The translations under genes were made by a program, and so were the position numbers. A model generated the notes under the pieces. The model was not told where the DNA came from. It searched no databases and saw only the letters and a list, made by a program, of their open reading frames with translations. DNA of 64,000 nt from Planoprotostelium fungivorum (taxonomy: Eukaryota > Evosea > Variosea > Cavosteliida > Cavosteliaceae): NCBI GenBank assembly GCA_003024175.1, contig MDYQ01000092.1, forward strand, positions 1-64,000, written 5' to 3'. Numbering within the stretch: position 1 is the first letter of the stretch; each line of letters begins with the position of its first letter. Shown here in pieces: positions 47,419 through 60,766 of this stretch.

Positions 47419-48082
47419 TTAGCTACGTCTTCTGCGAGCTTTCTCGACCGCTTGATCGTAGATCCTCCTGTTCTCTTCTGTTGGACACAGAATCAAACTG
47501 GCTTCTCTGTGTATGAAATACCAGTTCAGTTTATAATCATGTTGTAACGATATGTGATAATTGTGAAGCTTTCTCTGAAGGACGCCGACCTCTGTGGCTT
47601 CCCTGAGGACGTTAATGGTTTCAACTCATGTCTTGAACGTACGCATCAAGATCGAGGGACTCATCGCGGTAAGATTGGACAGTGAGGCCGCTCACTTGCA
47701 TCCACGTTCCATGCTTCTCTTTTAGATTATCATACAACTTCAAGAGTAAGAATTTGTTGTAGAGATTGACGTGAAGGTACATTACCTGCACTAAACGGCG
47801 TGCTGTGTCTCTGATATCATCACGAATGTGTTCCAATCCCTCCCAAGAGAAAATCCAAGGATTAGACGAAGGCTGAGTCTTTTTCTGAACTCCTTTAAGA
47901 CGAAGAGTCACCGTCTCCTGCTGTTTCGTGTTTGTAGTTGTCTGATGGCCTGCGGTCGCGAGCTGTCTGTGGATTCCACGATTATCACCTTGGTTCTCCT
48001 TTGGAACGGTGAGATCGTTAGCGACTCCATAGAGCTCTCCTCCTGCTGCAGTTCTTGGATGAGATTGAATATTGGCGGCCAT
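47419..48082 (-). CDS. Unknown small helical protein
   Basis: ATG 48082 begins MAANIQSHPRTAAGGELYGV. A polar stretch is followed by helical parts: NPWIFSWEGLEHIRDDIRDT, ARRLVQ, and after a GTAATGTA...TTGAAG intron LYDNLKEKHGTWMQ. A further exon with clear coding character reads TINVLREATEVGVLQRKLHN, YHISLQHDYKLNWYFIHREA and EENRRIYDQAVEKARRR, with TAA at 47419. The splice joining the last two parts is not resolved; the intervening frame hits a TGA. I do not recognise the family. The helical, charged nature suggests a complex subunit. Confidence 0.45.
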
Positions 48083-48196
48083 GTCTGTGAACTCAGCCCG
48101 AGATGATGATCATTTCGAGGAAAAACTATTCGATCGCAGATCGCATTCGCGTTTCGGTGCTACCAAGACAACGCATTTTCTCTCATCATTGTATGC

Positions 48197-48466
48197 CGAT
48201 GATGGAGTGAAATCCCATGTTCAATCACCAAATACAAAGACTACCGGCTCTACATTGTCATGGACGACCTGACGGCTCCTGATACTCTCAGCACGAAGAA
48301 GAGGAGAGCAGTAAGTGAGGCTAGTGTGGACAAGTGCAAGATTGAAGAACGACTGGACGCTCTCAGGGTCAAGGTAGATAACCTTGCCCTCTCGGTGAGT
48401 TGTTGCCGACCATTGATCTCACTTACATGATTAGCATTCTCACCACTCTCGACAACTGGCTGATCA
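48197..48466 (+). pseudogene. Truncated duplicate of the Z-alpha-like gene
   Basis: This is a direct copy of 46030-46300, including its intron, so it arose by DNA duplication and not from spliced RNA. Early in the copy (around 48212-48235) a base has been lost relative to the source, shifting the frame. No start, no winged-helix exons and no other parts of the gene are present. It lies in the upstream region of the PI4-kinase gene, which starts at 48721. Confidence 0.85.
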
Positions 48467-48720
48467 GGAGTGTGAATACGATATGTAGGGAGAACTTCTC
48501 TCTGCCAATCGTACATATCGACATAGAAGATATAAGAGGGATCGGTAGAGTTCACAGGCTGACGCGACACCGAGCATGAGATGAGCAGAGTGTTATCTAC
48601 AACGAAGAGGTAGACCGAGGAGATTTCACAGCGGGAAAGGACAGCAGAATATTTCTTTCTCAAAGGCGTCACCGATCAGTGCACATACAGGTCTCATTGC
48701 GGATGATATAGAGGCCAATC

Positions 48721-51700
48721 ATGTCCACATCCAATCCGACATTGGCTCAGATTTTAGAGCTGTCCAAGACAGACTCGCTCGATATCTGGACCGTGATGAA
48801 AGCCATTCACACGGCGCAGGGTGGCGTCTTAGATTTTCTCTGTAATGAGCTATACAAATTTCCTGATGCAGAGATTGAGACTTTCATTCCTCAGCTATGG
48901 TGAGTCAGGTCGAAAACTATCGTACTGTCACCTATTTCATTTTTTCCTCTTGCTTCTATATACTTCCTTCCATATGTGATTTCATATCATATCGTTCACA
49001 ATGTCTTGACACACATTCACAGCAATCGCGTGCTGAAAGACATAAATACAACTTCTCTCGCACGGTAGGTTCCCCCTCCTGACATGAAATGCATTACGTC
49101 TGACTCCCTCAGATTTCTCATGGACAAATGCAGTTCCATGCATCTGGCGATCAAAATGTTCAGTTGGTTTCAGGCGGCCGTCGAAGATGGAGTCTTCTCT
49201 CGATCGCGAGCCACCGAGCTGTGGAATGAATGTGAGATGGCAGCCATCAACAGCAAGAGCCGGTCGGCCCTGCGTCTCAACCAAGGCACCAGTACTTTCA
49301 AGGTGATCCATCTATCCACTGTCACCTCTCTGGCCAGATGGACCACTCACCCTCAACAGAAGAACAATTCGGCCGATGACTTATCAAACATCGATGCATC
49401 CGAAAAAGTCATTCCAAAAGTCGGCAGCGGCGCGCAGACATTACGATCCCCCCGCAGCAACCGGTAAACCCTAAAACCCACCCCGACTCGGAAAACTCAC
49501 TTGAATCTCGACAGGTTCCAACACAAGGACGACATCAATTTCAGATCGTCCAGGACGAATTTGAAAGATTTTGGCGGCAATTCGACGGCGGCACCCGTCC
49601 CCAGCGTTGTAGTCATCACACCGGGAGTAGATCTGGAAGACCCATCGACTCTACCATCTCCTGGACCCGTGATAGAGGCAGTCATGGAACGTACCGGTAC
49701 GTATGATTCTCTCATGACGATGAGAGACGTTCATCGTCATGACCTGAGCTCTTCCCTCGACTTACCGAGAATTTCTCCAGGTCAAATTTCTCTCAGTGAT
49801 TCTGCGCCTGATGTGGGAGAGAGGTGACAAGTCATGTCTCATGCGATATCTCAACGACAAGCAGGCCACACGTGCCACTGTTGAGGACACTGGTTCCATC
49901 CAGGAGCGCATCCTATGGAAACCACAATGCCGCAGAAGAAGAATCCGAGGCCAAGTGAGCATCTACAACGTTGTAGACGGATTTAATCTGATTTTTCAGG
50001 TTCATCTCGAAGCGGTTGAGGCACGACGCCTTCCACGCTGAAATTCAGTTTGTATCGCAATTGACGTTGATCTCCACCATGCTGAAGAAACAATCGGCAG
50101 GAAGAGCTAAACCCGAGCTGAGTGAGTCCATCGTACATCCATCATCCACGTCTTCACTTGACCATCATGATGATGATGATCATGATGTGATGTCATCTCG
50201 TGGTGATCACTGAATGAAATCAGATCGTATGCTCTGGAAGGCCCTCGGACAACTCCAAAATGATTTCGTCGGTTCAAACATCACAGAAGAAGAATTGGAA
50301 TCCGGTCACCTCGGCGTACACATCCCCATACAAGGGTGACATCTACAACGAGCCACGTCTAAATCCTGACCTTCTCAGCTGCAACCAACCCCACCGCAGG
50401 ATCGTTCGGCTCTTACCAAAAGAATGTTTCTGCCTGAGCAGTCGCGACAGGGTATACCAACGAAATTTCATCGACATTTCGCTCAACGATGACAGGTACC
50501 GTTCATGCTGTTTGTAGAGACGATCGAGATGGATTTGGTTAATCCGGTTGGAATGACGAAATCGAGACAGACACCTGTGACGAAACATCACAAGGAGAAA
50601 TCGATTGTGACGGCGTTGGATAAGGTGGGAGGAGTGGCTCGTTGTAGACTGATGGGGTAGGTCATTTTGGAGACGGGCCACAAGATGCCACAGACGGTGG
50701 ATTCGGAGGGGTGGGTCATGGTTCCTGGGAAAGACCCGAATTCCACGGAATGCGCCAGCACCCGAAGTGATTCACTCTTTTTTTCCTTCAAAATCTTTCT
50801 TTTCTTCCTTTTTTTTCTTCATTCTTTCTTCATTTCTTTTTTTCTCCTTTTTTTACAGAAATCTTTTTCTTTTTCCTCTTCTTCTTTTCAAGAACCTTCA
50901 GCCTCACCCCCTCCAGCGCTCGCTTATCCCGAACTCTGGACCGAAAAGACAGAACGACTGAGGAAACTATCACCTTACGGCCACCACCCAAAGTGGAAGA
51001 TTCAATCGGTCATCGTCAAGAGCGGCGACGATCTAAGACAAGACCAACTCGCATCCCAACTCATCACCGTCATCCATGACATCTTCAAAGAGGCAGACGT
51101 ACCTCTCTGGTGGGTGTTTAGATATCGAAGAGTGCGAGTGTGTGACGTGAATAGGTTGTACCCTTACAGTGTCACGGCTATGTCATCCAACACGGGATTC
51201 ATCGAAACCATTCCAGATGCCATTTCAGTCGATTCACTGAAGAAGAGAATTCCAAATATGAAATCGTTGGAAGATTTTTTCCTTTCGGTGAGATTTTCTT
51301 TGAATTTTTCTTCATTTGGAAAAAAGAAAAGAAAAAAATTTGACGGAGAAAAGGTTTACGGTGAAAAGACGTCGATGCGATTCATGGAGGCCCAAAGAAG
51401 TGATTTCCCGCCATTTCCGTCCCAATTCTCACCCTCCCAGATTTCGTCGAGAGTCTCGCCGCCTACTCCCTCGTCACCTACCTCCTCCAGATCAAAGACA
51501 GACACAACGGCAACATCCTCTTAGACAAAGATGGACACGTTATCCACATCGATTACGGCTTCATGCTCACCTCTTCCCCTGGTTCTCTCAACTTTGAAAC
51601 GGCTCCGTTCAAGTTGACGAAAGAACACATCGACTTGATGGGAGGGGAGCACAGGGACATGTTCCACTACTTCAAGCTCCTCTTCATCAGGGGATTCTTA

Positions 51701-52052
51701 GAATTGAGGAACCACTGTGATCGGTTCGTGCTGCTGATCGAAGGGTTACTACCAGGTGAGATTAAAATGAAATAAAAGGATTACACGATAGATGATCTAC
51801 GATAAGAAATAGAACAGAATAAAATACAATAAAACACAATAAAAGGACTGAAGACATACAGGCCACAAGATGGGATGCTTCGCCAGGAGAGAAGCCACAG
51901 TGCGAGAGCTCATCGAACGACTCCACTTAGAGTTAGACGAGAACCATGCCATCGAATACGTAGTCAACCACATCATCAAGGAGAGCATGTCCAATTGGAG
52001 GACGGAGAGCTACGACAACTACCAGTACTACGTCAACGGTATCTTGGCTTAG
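48721..52052 (+). CDS. PI4KB: Phosphatidylinositol 4-kinase beta (Pik1 type)
   Basis: PI4KB makes PI4P at the Golgi. ATG 48721 reads [20 protein letters not shown]. The lipid-kinase-unique helical domain follows: [37 protein letters not shown] and [21 protein letters not shown] long variable middle includes small helical exons. The kinase domain has [60 protein letters not shown], then the catalytic loop and DFG region [20 protein letters not shown] with DYGFML, where DFG is [23 protein letters not shown] and [20 protein letters not shown] lead to NGILA, TAG 52050-52052. One intron (50768-50891) is an almost pure pyrimidine tract. The gene is intact as far as seen. Confidence 0.9.
50774..50888 (+). 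repeat. Pyrimidine tract filling a PI4KB intron
   Basis: About 115 bases are nearly all C and T on the coding strand (runs such as CTTTTTTTCC), between a GTGATTCA donor and a TTTTCAAG acceptor. It is much longer than the polypyrimidine tracts of neighbouring introns. Confidence 0.8.
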
Positions 52053-52105
52053 ACATAAACGATCTCTCTCTTTATCTTCTACTTCTTGTTTATCTTCTCT
52101 CTTCT

Positions 52106-53673
52106 CTACTTCTTCTTGGCAGGTCCCTTGTAGGTCGTCTTCTTTGCTTTCGTCTTCGGGGCGTCGCTCATGATTCCCTTTCTCATCTTGATGCCCGTCT
52201 TGTGCTTTCCTTCTACCTGTGAAATGGTCAGTAAAGAGAACATCATGTTCATGTGTTCATGTGTTGATGTGTTGATGTGATGTGTGTTGTTGATGTGATG
52301 ATGTGTTGATGTGATGGTGGATGGTGGAGATGATGATCACCTTCTGTCTCTTGGCTCTCTGAATGGTGTTGTTGACAGCCTTCTCTTCCTTCTGTCCACT
52401 CATCTTGTCTTCCACCTTGCTGAACACTCTCTTCAGTGTCTTCAATTGTTCTGAAGCTTCGTTCTGTTGAATGAGAGGTGAAAACTGTTCCTCCATCAGC
52501 ATCGTCCATCATCACATCGCGTCCCATCATCCCATGATGGATGACACGATGGACGTTCATCATCTCACAGTCTTCTTCTCTCTGACGCTCTTCTCTCCCT
52601 TGTTCAACTTGTCGAACTTTCCCATGCTGATGGTGGATCGCTGAGCGATGCTGATCGCCTTGTCGATGTCCTTCTTTGGTCTGTAGCCTCCGGCATTCAG
52701 AGAAAGAGTGCCTTTCGTTCTCAGTTTCTTCTCCATTTTGAAACTCACTCGGTAGTCTCGGGCCCGTTTTCTTCTCGGCCAACACTTTGTTGGCGGCTTC
52801 TCTTTCTCTCTGCTTGAGGATTCCCTTCTTCTTCTTGTTCTCTGCCTCCTCGAAGGGATCTTCGTATGCGGGATCTATAGACATCAGCGACGAACGATCG
52901 TGTGATGATGGATGATGGATGATGCAGATGGAGGGTGATGGTGTGACGATGGTGGATGAGCTCACTGTCGGATGGCTTGACTTCGCGTAACCAGTCCTTC
53001 AGAGGATCTTTGCTGGCGCTCCCGAAACCATAGCGAGGTCGGTATGTGTCTGTGTTCTGAAAGAAATGAGAAGAAGAAAAGGACGAGATGAGGATGAGAT
53101 GGTGAAAAAAGATGATCAGGAACGGATGGAGATCTTCACCTCATCGAATACTTTCGAATCCTTCTTCGTCTTTTTGATTCCCTTCTTCTTGGCAAATTCT
53201 TCCCATTTTGTCTTTGGCTTAGGTTCCGGGATCTGTTCGTGTTCAGTATGCATCGAATGAACGTGATCTGTCTTCTCACGTGTTTCTCTCTCGGTACAGG
53301 TGTGCTGCATCTTGGCAGTTGAACGACGACGCCCATGGTACCATCTCTTTGAGGAATGACGGGGAGGTGGAAGACCTTATTGAACAACAGTTGAAGGTTG
53401 TCTCTGGCAGCATCTCTCAACGCTTCGGCTTCATCGTTTCCCCTAAATCGGTCAGTGATGAGATATGATGATGATGTACTCACTTGAGATCGACTGGCTT
53501 TGGATCGAAAACTGCCAAATTACCTAAATCATACCTCACGTTGTCCTCTCTCTTCACCTCCGTCGTGTACAGACTGAAAATCATGATCAACATCACATTA
53601 CTCGACATAGGCCGTCATCTCCTCACATCTTCTTCTTCTCTGCCTCTAAAAACTCCATTGCATCGCCCGACAT
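52106..53673 (-). CDS. RRS1: Ribosome biogenesis regulatory protein RRS1
   Basis: RRS1 works with RPF2 to load 5S RNP into nucleolar pre-60S particles. ATG 53673 gives MSGDAMEFLEAEKKK, then after an intron LYTTEVKREDNVRYDLGNLA and VFDPKPVDL. The next exon reads GNDEAEALRDAARDNLQLLF then NKVFHLPVIPQRDGTMGVVV and CSTPVPREK. The signature EPKPKTKWEEFAKKKGIKKT follows, then YGFGSASKDPLKDWL and AYEDPFEEAENKKKKGILKQ. YRPKKDIDKAISIAQRSTIS and a basic C-terminus (KGIMSDAPKTKAKKTTYKGP) end at TAG 52106. YDLGNL, ARDN.QLL and KTKWEEFAKKKGI are specific for the family. It ends 53 bases from the PI4KB stop and starts 107 bases from SF1. An intron near 52243-52320 is a GTGTTGATGT tandem repeat. Confidence 0.9.
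52243..52320. repeat. GTTGATGTGAT-type tandem repeat in an RRS1 intron
   Basis: Imperfect copies of GTGTTGATGT and GATGTGATG follow one another through the intron. It belongs to the same ATC/GAT-rich intron class as the arrays at 16252-16322, 33043-33136 and 39000-39120. Confidence 0.7.
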
Positions 53674-53780
53674 CGTGATGCTTCGTTTGCCTTCCGAGAA
53701 AAAGTCAGAATCCTCAGGAAATGGACAGTTGTAGATCAAGTTCCTCTACAACCTCTCCCATTAACCAATCATCATCAGAC
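53674..53780. promoter_or_regulatory. 107-bp bidirectional promoter between RRS1 and SF1
   Basis: The two start codons are head to head with only 107 bases between them, so a shared promoter is likely. It contains one copy of the window-wide motif in each orientation (GTTGTAGATC near 53724 and CTCTACAACC near 53742), separated by about ten bases. Confidence 0.55.
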
Positions 53781-55371
53781 ATGGGTAGAGAAGGAGAGGT
53801 TCATGCGGTGTATATCGCCACTGGAGGTGAGAGACCTTTCGTAGGAAGATGTTTACGTTTCTAATGTCTGATAAGAGCCCAAACGAGGAAGGAAGAGGAC
53901 GAGGAGTCGATGGGGTCACACCGTGACCGACTATCTGGCCCCAACTTCCTCTTTATCTCAAATTCCAAAATTCGTTCCATCTGAAATGACCATCGAACAA
54001 CAGGAAGCCATTTCGAGTGCGTATCTCTTCTCATCTCACACACATCAGCACCTTCAACCTCATAATATCTCACAGTTCGTATCCGTATCGATGAGATCAC
54101 GAGGAAATTAGCCACGAGCGACCTCGATGTCGATTACACTTCGGACCGCTCACCCTCACCCGAGCCAGTCTACGACAAAGACGGAAAGAGGTTCAACACG
54201 AGAGAACAGAGGGCGAGGGAGAAGATCAGTCTGGAGAGACACGAGTTGGTCGTCATTGCCAGCCGCATGTCGCCCACCTTTAGACCTCCACAGGACTACC
54301 AGCCCATCTTCGTGAAGAAGACGAGAAAGATCCCTGTCCCCGTGGAGAAGTACCCCACTTACAATTTCATCGGTCTCATCATTGGTGAGTGCCGATGTCG
54401 ATGATGTGAGCTGACGATGGAAGGTCCCAGAGGTAACACACAGAAGCGTATGGAGAAGGAAACCGGAGTCAAGATCTCCCTCAGGTGATCCATCATCATC
54501 CATTATCGATGATGATCATCATCTCACGTCTCTCTTTAGAGGAAAGGGGTCCGTCAAGGAAGGAAAGGGAAAGAAGTACAACCCCAGCGAAGAAGAACCC
54601 CTCCATGTCTTCCTCATCGGAGACAATGACATCCAACTCGAAAAGGCCGCCACTCTCATCAACGATCTCCTCGTGCCCGTCGATGACAGCAAGAACGAGC
54701 ACAAGACGAGACAGCTGCAAGAGTTAGCCAAGATCAACGGTACACTCAGAGGCGATCGAACTTGGGGCTTCGCCGGCGCCGACGAGGTCTCTTACGACCC
54801 CGCCAACGTCAAGTGTTCCATCTGTGGTGAAGCTTCCCATCCGGCAGCAGATTGTCCCCTCAGAGGAAGGGCCGCCGGTAACTTTGCTCCCAAGCCTCCG
54901 GTGAGCGTGACGTGTCTTCGAGTCATCTGACGTCATCAGGCTGCCATCGATGACGAGTACCAGAAGTTCTTGTCTGAGATCGGTGAGAAACCGGCTGGAG
55001 ACAAGATGAACGATCACTACAAAGAGTTCCTCGCCACGATCAAGAACGAAAAAGGCCCGGGCGGGCCGGAGGCACCGGTGGCACCGTGGGCTCAGGGATC
55101 TCAACGTCCGCCGGGTGAGTTTGAAATTTGAATGTGGCGGGAACTGACCGGAGAAGCACCGCAGGCACCCTGGCAGGCCGGAGGTGGCGCGGCAGATCCC
55201 GCCGCACCCGCCCCGTGGGCCCAGGGAGGTCATCACGGAGCTCCTCCACCGGCTCATGGAGCTCCAGCTCCATGGCAACAACACCAGCAGGGATACCCTC
55301 CGCAGTATCCACCCCAGCAGTACGGCTACCCCCAGCAGGGTTACCCCCCCGGCCAGTACGGCTACTACTGA
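53781..55371 (+). CDS. SF1: Splicing factor 1 / branchpoint-binding protein
   Basis: SF1/BBP recognises the intron branch point in the early spliceosome. ATG 53781 reads MGREGEVHAVYIATG. After an intron comes the conserved U2AF-ligand motif EPKRGRKRTRSRWGH, where the RSRWG tryptophan contacts U2AF65. IRIDEITRKLATSDLDVDYT then SDRSPSPEPVYDKDGKRFNT and REQRAREKISLERHELVVIA follow. The KH-QUA2 region contains [20 protein letters not shown] and MEKETGVKISLRGKGSVKEG, and ends NDLLVPVDDSKNEHKTRQLQ. A CCHC zinc knuckle (CSICGEASHPAADCP) follows, and a proline/glycine/glutamine-rich tail ends YPPGQYGYY, TGA 55371. All family domains are present in order. An efficient SF1 fits a genome with so many tiny introns. 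Confidence 0.95.
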
Positions 55372-55531
55372 GACAATACATTCATCCTTGTTTCGTCTCT
55401 TCCTCTCTGTGATGACGTCATCATGACGAATGATGACGTATGATCCAGACGCAATATGATCGTGATCGATGACGTAATGATGACGAATCCGTTATAGAGT
55501 CTATTTATAACCTCCGAGTCTATTTACAGCC

Positions 55532-57421
55532 TCAGAGAGAGGCGAGATAAGAAGAGAGGGCGGGAAACTTTGGGGAACCCAACCCCGTGAGAGGATCCCA
55601 ACCGACAGCGGCAGAGAAGAATTGATCGCAGCAGTTGAGGTTACCCTGACCAGACGCACAGCCGTCACTGCCGATGGTGATGTCGTTCCACGTCTGAGGG
55701 GGAGCGTTGTAGATGGCTGGATTGACGAAGCCGAGCGTGGGCTTGCCCTGGTTCAATCTCATGTCGTTGATGAGACTGAGCATGGCGGCGAAGACGGGGG
55801 CGGAGGCGCTGTACGAGGATTTAGGGTTTAGAAGGAGTGGGAAGGGTCACCTGGTGCCGGAAGCGCCGTTGGTCTGGCCGGCTGTCACGACGATGTAAGA
55901 GTTACCCATGGCAGAGACATCTAAAGAAGTCAGATCAGTTAACCTTGACGATGATGTTGATGATGACGTCATGACGTACTCACCAGGGTAAGCTCGATTG
56001 CCGCTGTTGTACAAACTGCTATCGGGAAGCTTCTGAGAGGTCTGCAGGTAGTTCTGCACGGCGGCCGTCTGGTAAGAAGGCATGGGAAATCCAGTGGAAA
56101 ATCCTCCACCGGTAGTGATGACACCCCCCAGATCAGACGTACAAGCGACTTCGGGTGCTCCACCTTCAGGGCCCATGGTAGCTCCGACGGTGAGTACGTA
56201 TGGAGAAGTGGCAGGAAAGCTGGGTGCGAAGCCACACTGTCCTTGTCTCAGCTGAGGTCCGTTGACTCCATCATCTGTTCCATCCGGTCAACACATCACG
56301 AACATCATCAAGATCTTCATCACCTCCAGAGGCGACGACGATGGTGACTCCTCTCAATCCGAGCTTGCAGGCTTCCAAGTTGAATCTCTGGTAGTCCGGG
56401 TCATCTGCCTCTGTTCCCTGAGAAAGAGTGGCTCCATACGAGATGGAATAGATGTTGGCGGGGGTGGGGTTCTGAGACAGCCCGACGATGAAGTCCAAGA
56501 ATGCGTCATTCGATCCCTTCGAGATGGAGTCAAAGTTGGTGTTGGCAGATTGGGAGATGGCCAGGAGATATTGGACGTCTAGATTGGCCTCACCGCAAGT
56601 ATCGGGGTTATTCTGGCACTGATCAAGTTGAGTACTTTGGCATGATGCGATGTGAAAATGACTCACGCTGTTGGGGTCATTGTTTCCAGTGACAGATTGG
56701 ACTGTGATTTGAGGGAGGTTGAACGTGTTCTGGAAGGTGATTAAGTCATCTGGAGAGAAGCTCTGACCCAAAGAGGCAAAGATGGCTTGTGTGGCCTGGG
56801 AGACGTTGTTACTGCGGATGCCGTAGTATTTGTTGAGCAGTTGTGGGGTGGTTGCGTTCACGAAGCCGCCATCATTGTCGAATAATGTTCGAATGAGAGG
56901 CAAAACTTTCGGCAATTGAGCGTGGATGACAAAATCTACATCGGCGGCGATCTGTTTCTGCGTCAGATCTGGATGATACGAAGACCCGTCACCTGTGATG
57001 GTACGGTATAAGCCTCCGTGTGGAAGAATGTCTTGGCCTTGATGTCTTTGTGAGTGTAAACACCAAATTTGGCAGACAGTAGGCGTTCCATTTGTCTGAT
57101 GCTGCCCGACACTCTGATGTAATCTCCTGTGGTGGAGAAGGCAATGCCCTCTGAAGATAACCAGCTCTCCACACGAGACACAGCGGCAGTGTCCAGAGTC
57201 ATCGCATTGACTTGTGCCAGAGTCATGTGCTTTCCATAACGGGGAGAAGATGGTACGGACAGTTGTGAGAGGGTGTTATCACAAGTGCTGGCAGCGAGTG
57301 GCTGGGTCTTCACGGCAAAGATGATGCTGTGATAGTGGTTGGGCTGAGCTCTACCCTGGTAGGTCCAAAATCCACACGCGGTTGCCACTAGACTGAAGAG
57401 GACTAAGAGGGAGGCCTTCAT
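55532..57421 (-). CDS. Sedolisin-family serine-carboxyl peptidase (S53, TPP1-like)
   Basis: S53 peptidases are acid proteases of lysosomes or secretions, made as proenzymes. ATG 57421 gives a signal peptide (MKASLLVLFSLVATACG). The pro-domain reads RYGKHMTLAQVNAMTLDTAA and VSGSIRQMERLLSAKFGVYT. The peptidase domain has ATTPQLLNKYYGIRS, GEANLDVQYLLAISQ carrying the catalytic Glu and Asp, YSISYGATLSQGTE, GVTIVVASGGDDGVNGPQLR, FAPSFPATSPYVLTVGAT, then SGTSASAPVFAAML with the catalytic Ser. CCDQFFSAAVGWDPLTGLGS holds the calcium-site region, and LSSYLASL ends at TGA 55532. The Glu, Asp, Asp and Ser of S53 all appear present. It looks intact and secretory or lysosomal, apt for a phagocyte. Confidence 0.92.
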
Positions 57422-58036
57422 CTCTGTCGGTGTGTGCTTCAGAGGTGGCCGAGAGAATGAGAAGGTTTTCGGGCAGAGTCCAGCATCCCCGAAGCCTCCG
57501 AGACATGAAGCAGCACGGGTAAATCGAAGAGGGGGCAGAGGCCTCCGTGGTAAGGTGAAATGGTAACAGTCTTAACGTCAGGTGTCACGGACGGAAGTAA
57601 TCAGAAGCGGTACTCGTGACAGGAGACAACATCCTGACTCGGCTACGTAAAGAAAGTAGTGGAAGACTGTTGGACCTTTGACGATTACGGTGAGTAGGTA
57701 CTGTACAGTTACATATGATGCCAAGTCGGCAGTAAATTGCCACGCTGTGGTTATCAACATGATTGAAAGATATATCGCCATTTGAATCGAATTTTTACGC
57801 GGTCAAAACATTCAAGTCGCCTGCTCCTGTTCCGAGTCAGACCTAGAGACTCTTGGAAGATGTCACTAAACCAATGCCTAGGTATAATCTCCTCCTCACT
57901 GGTAATATCACACGACACATCACGATGACGTCTGAAGAATAAATGAAGGACACCGATCTCGTTACAATGTTTACGAACAAGTGATCTCCAAAAAAACTTG
58001 AGGTCAAGGCCGCCATCTTCGAATCGTCTCTTCTTT
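57422..58036. other. Intergenic interval, nothing recognised
   Basis: This lies between the sedolisin start and the DYRK stop, both minus. It should contain the sedolisin promoter. No open frame, repeat or RNA is supported. Confidence 0.45.
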
Positions 58037-60025
<1,989 letters not shown>

Positions 60026-60766
60026 GCCCACACAGCGACACCTCTTCGGACGGCCCTCAGAACGGGAGAATCTCTACGATATCCCCAGCCAACGACCTTC
60101 TAGAGGGTAAACGTCACTGTTATGCTCGGACTGATGTGATGTCGGAATAAATTGTGGCCCAGAGATTCCTCTTTTTGCAGCTGTTGCTGTGGGTACCCTT
60201 CTTATGTCCTCTATCGACTCCTCTCTTCCGTTCACTGATGTGCACAATCCTCGAATAAAATGATTTCTCTAATAAAAGATACTGGTCCAGACGCCTCCCT
60301 ATCAATCAAATCCTCTCGTTCTCCCTCTTCTCTTGTTGCGGTGTCCCCTGTTCTCTCTTCTTTCGCCACGACAGATCTCTCTCACAGGGCGCGAACGTGG
60401 CCCCCACTAGGTGTCACACAAAAATAGACAAGCATCGCAACTAATAAAGGAGAAGCTTTATCATTCTACTGCATGCATTCGTTCTCCATCTCTATGAGGC
60501 ATCTTTACACGGACACTGGCCATCCTCTATATCGGCACTATTTCGAACGAATCGAGGGGTAGTGAGTCGTTCCCTTCTAAAGGTGAGCTCACATAAGGAA
60601 CGGTAACTTCGATTCATCTGCGGTAGCACTTCCTCTGTGTCATCACCGCTCACTCAACTTTAGAGTGTCTGCCCACGCTCGAAATTAGAAAAGAGAGACT
60701 TCATAAATCGATAGATTATAATGAACCTCGCGGAATCCGATGGTTGCGATGATGATGAAAGTCTCT
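60026..60766. other. Intergenic interval, nothing recognised
   Basis: This is upstream of the DYRK gene and downstream of the CASTOR-like gene, both minus. It has no open frame worth calling, no repeat and no recognisable RNA gene. Confidence 0.5.

Noticed and set aside
48250-48672. A 140-residue minus-strand frame upstream of PI4KB
   Set aside because: Much of it is antisense to the duplicated fragment and is matched by the same antisense frame in the source copy (46084-46305), so the similarity reflects the DNA duplication.
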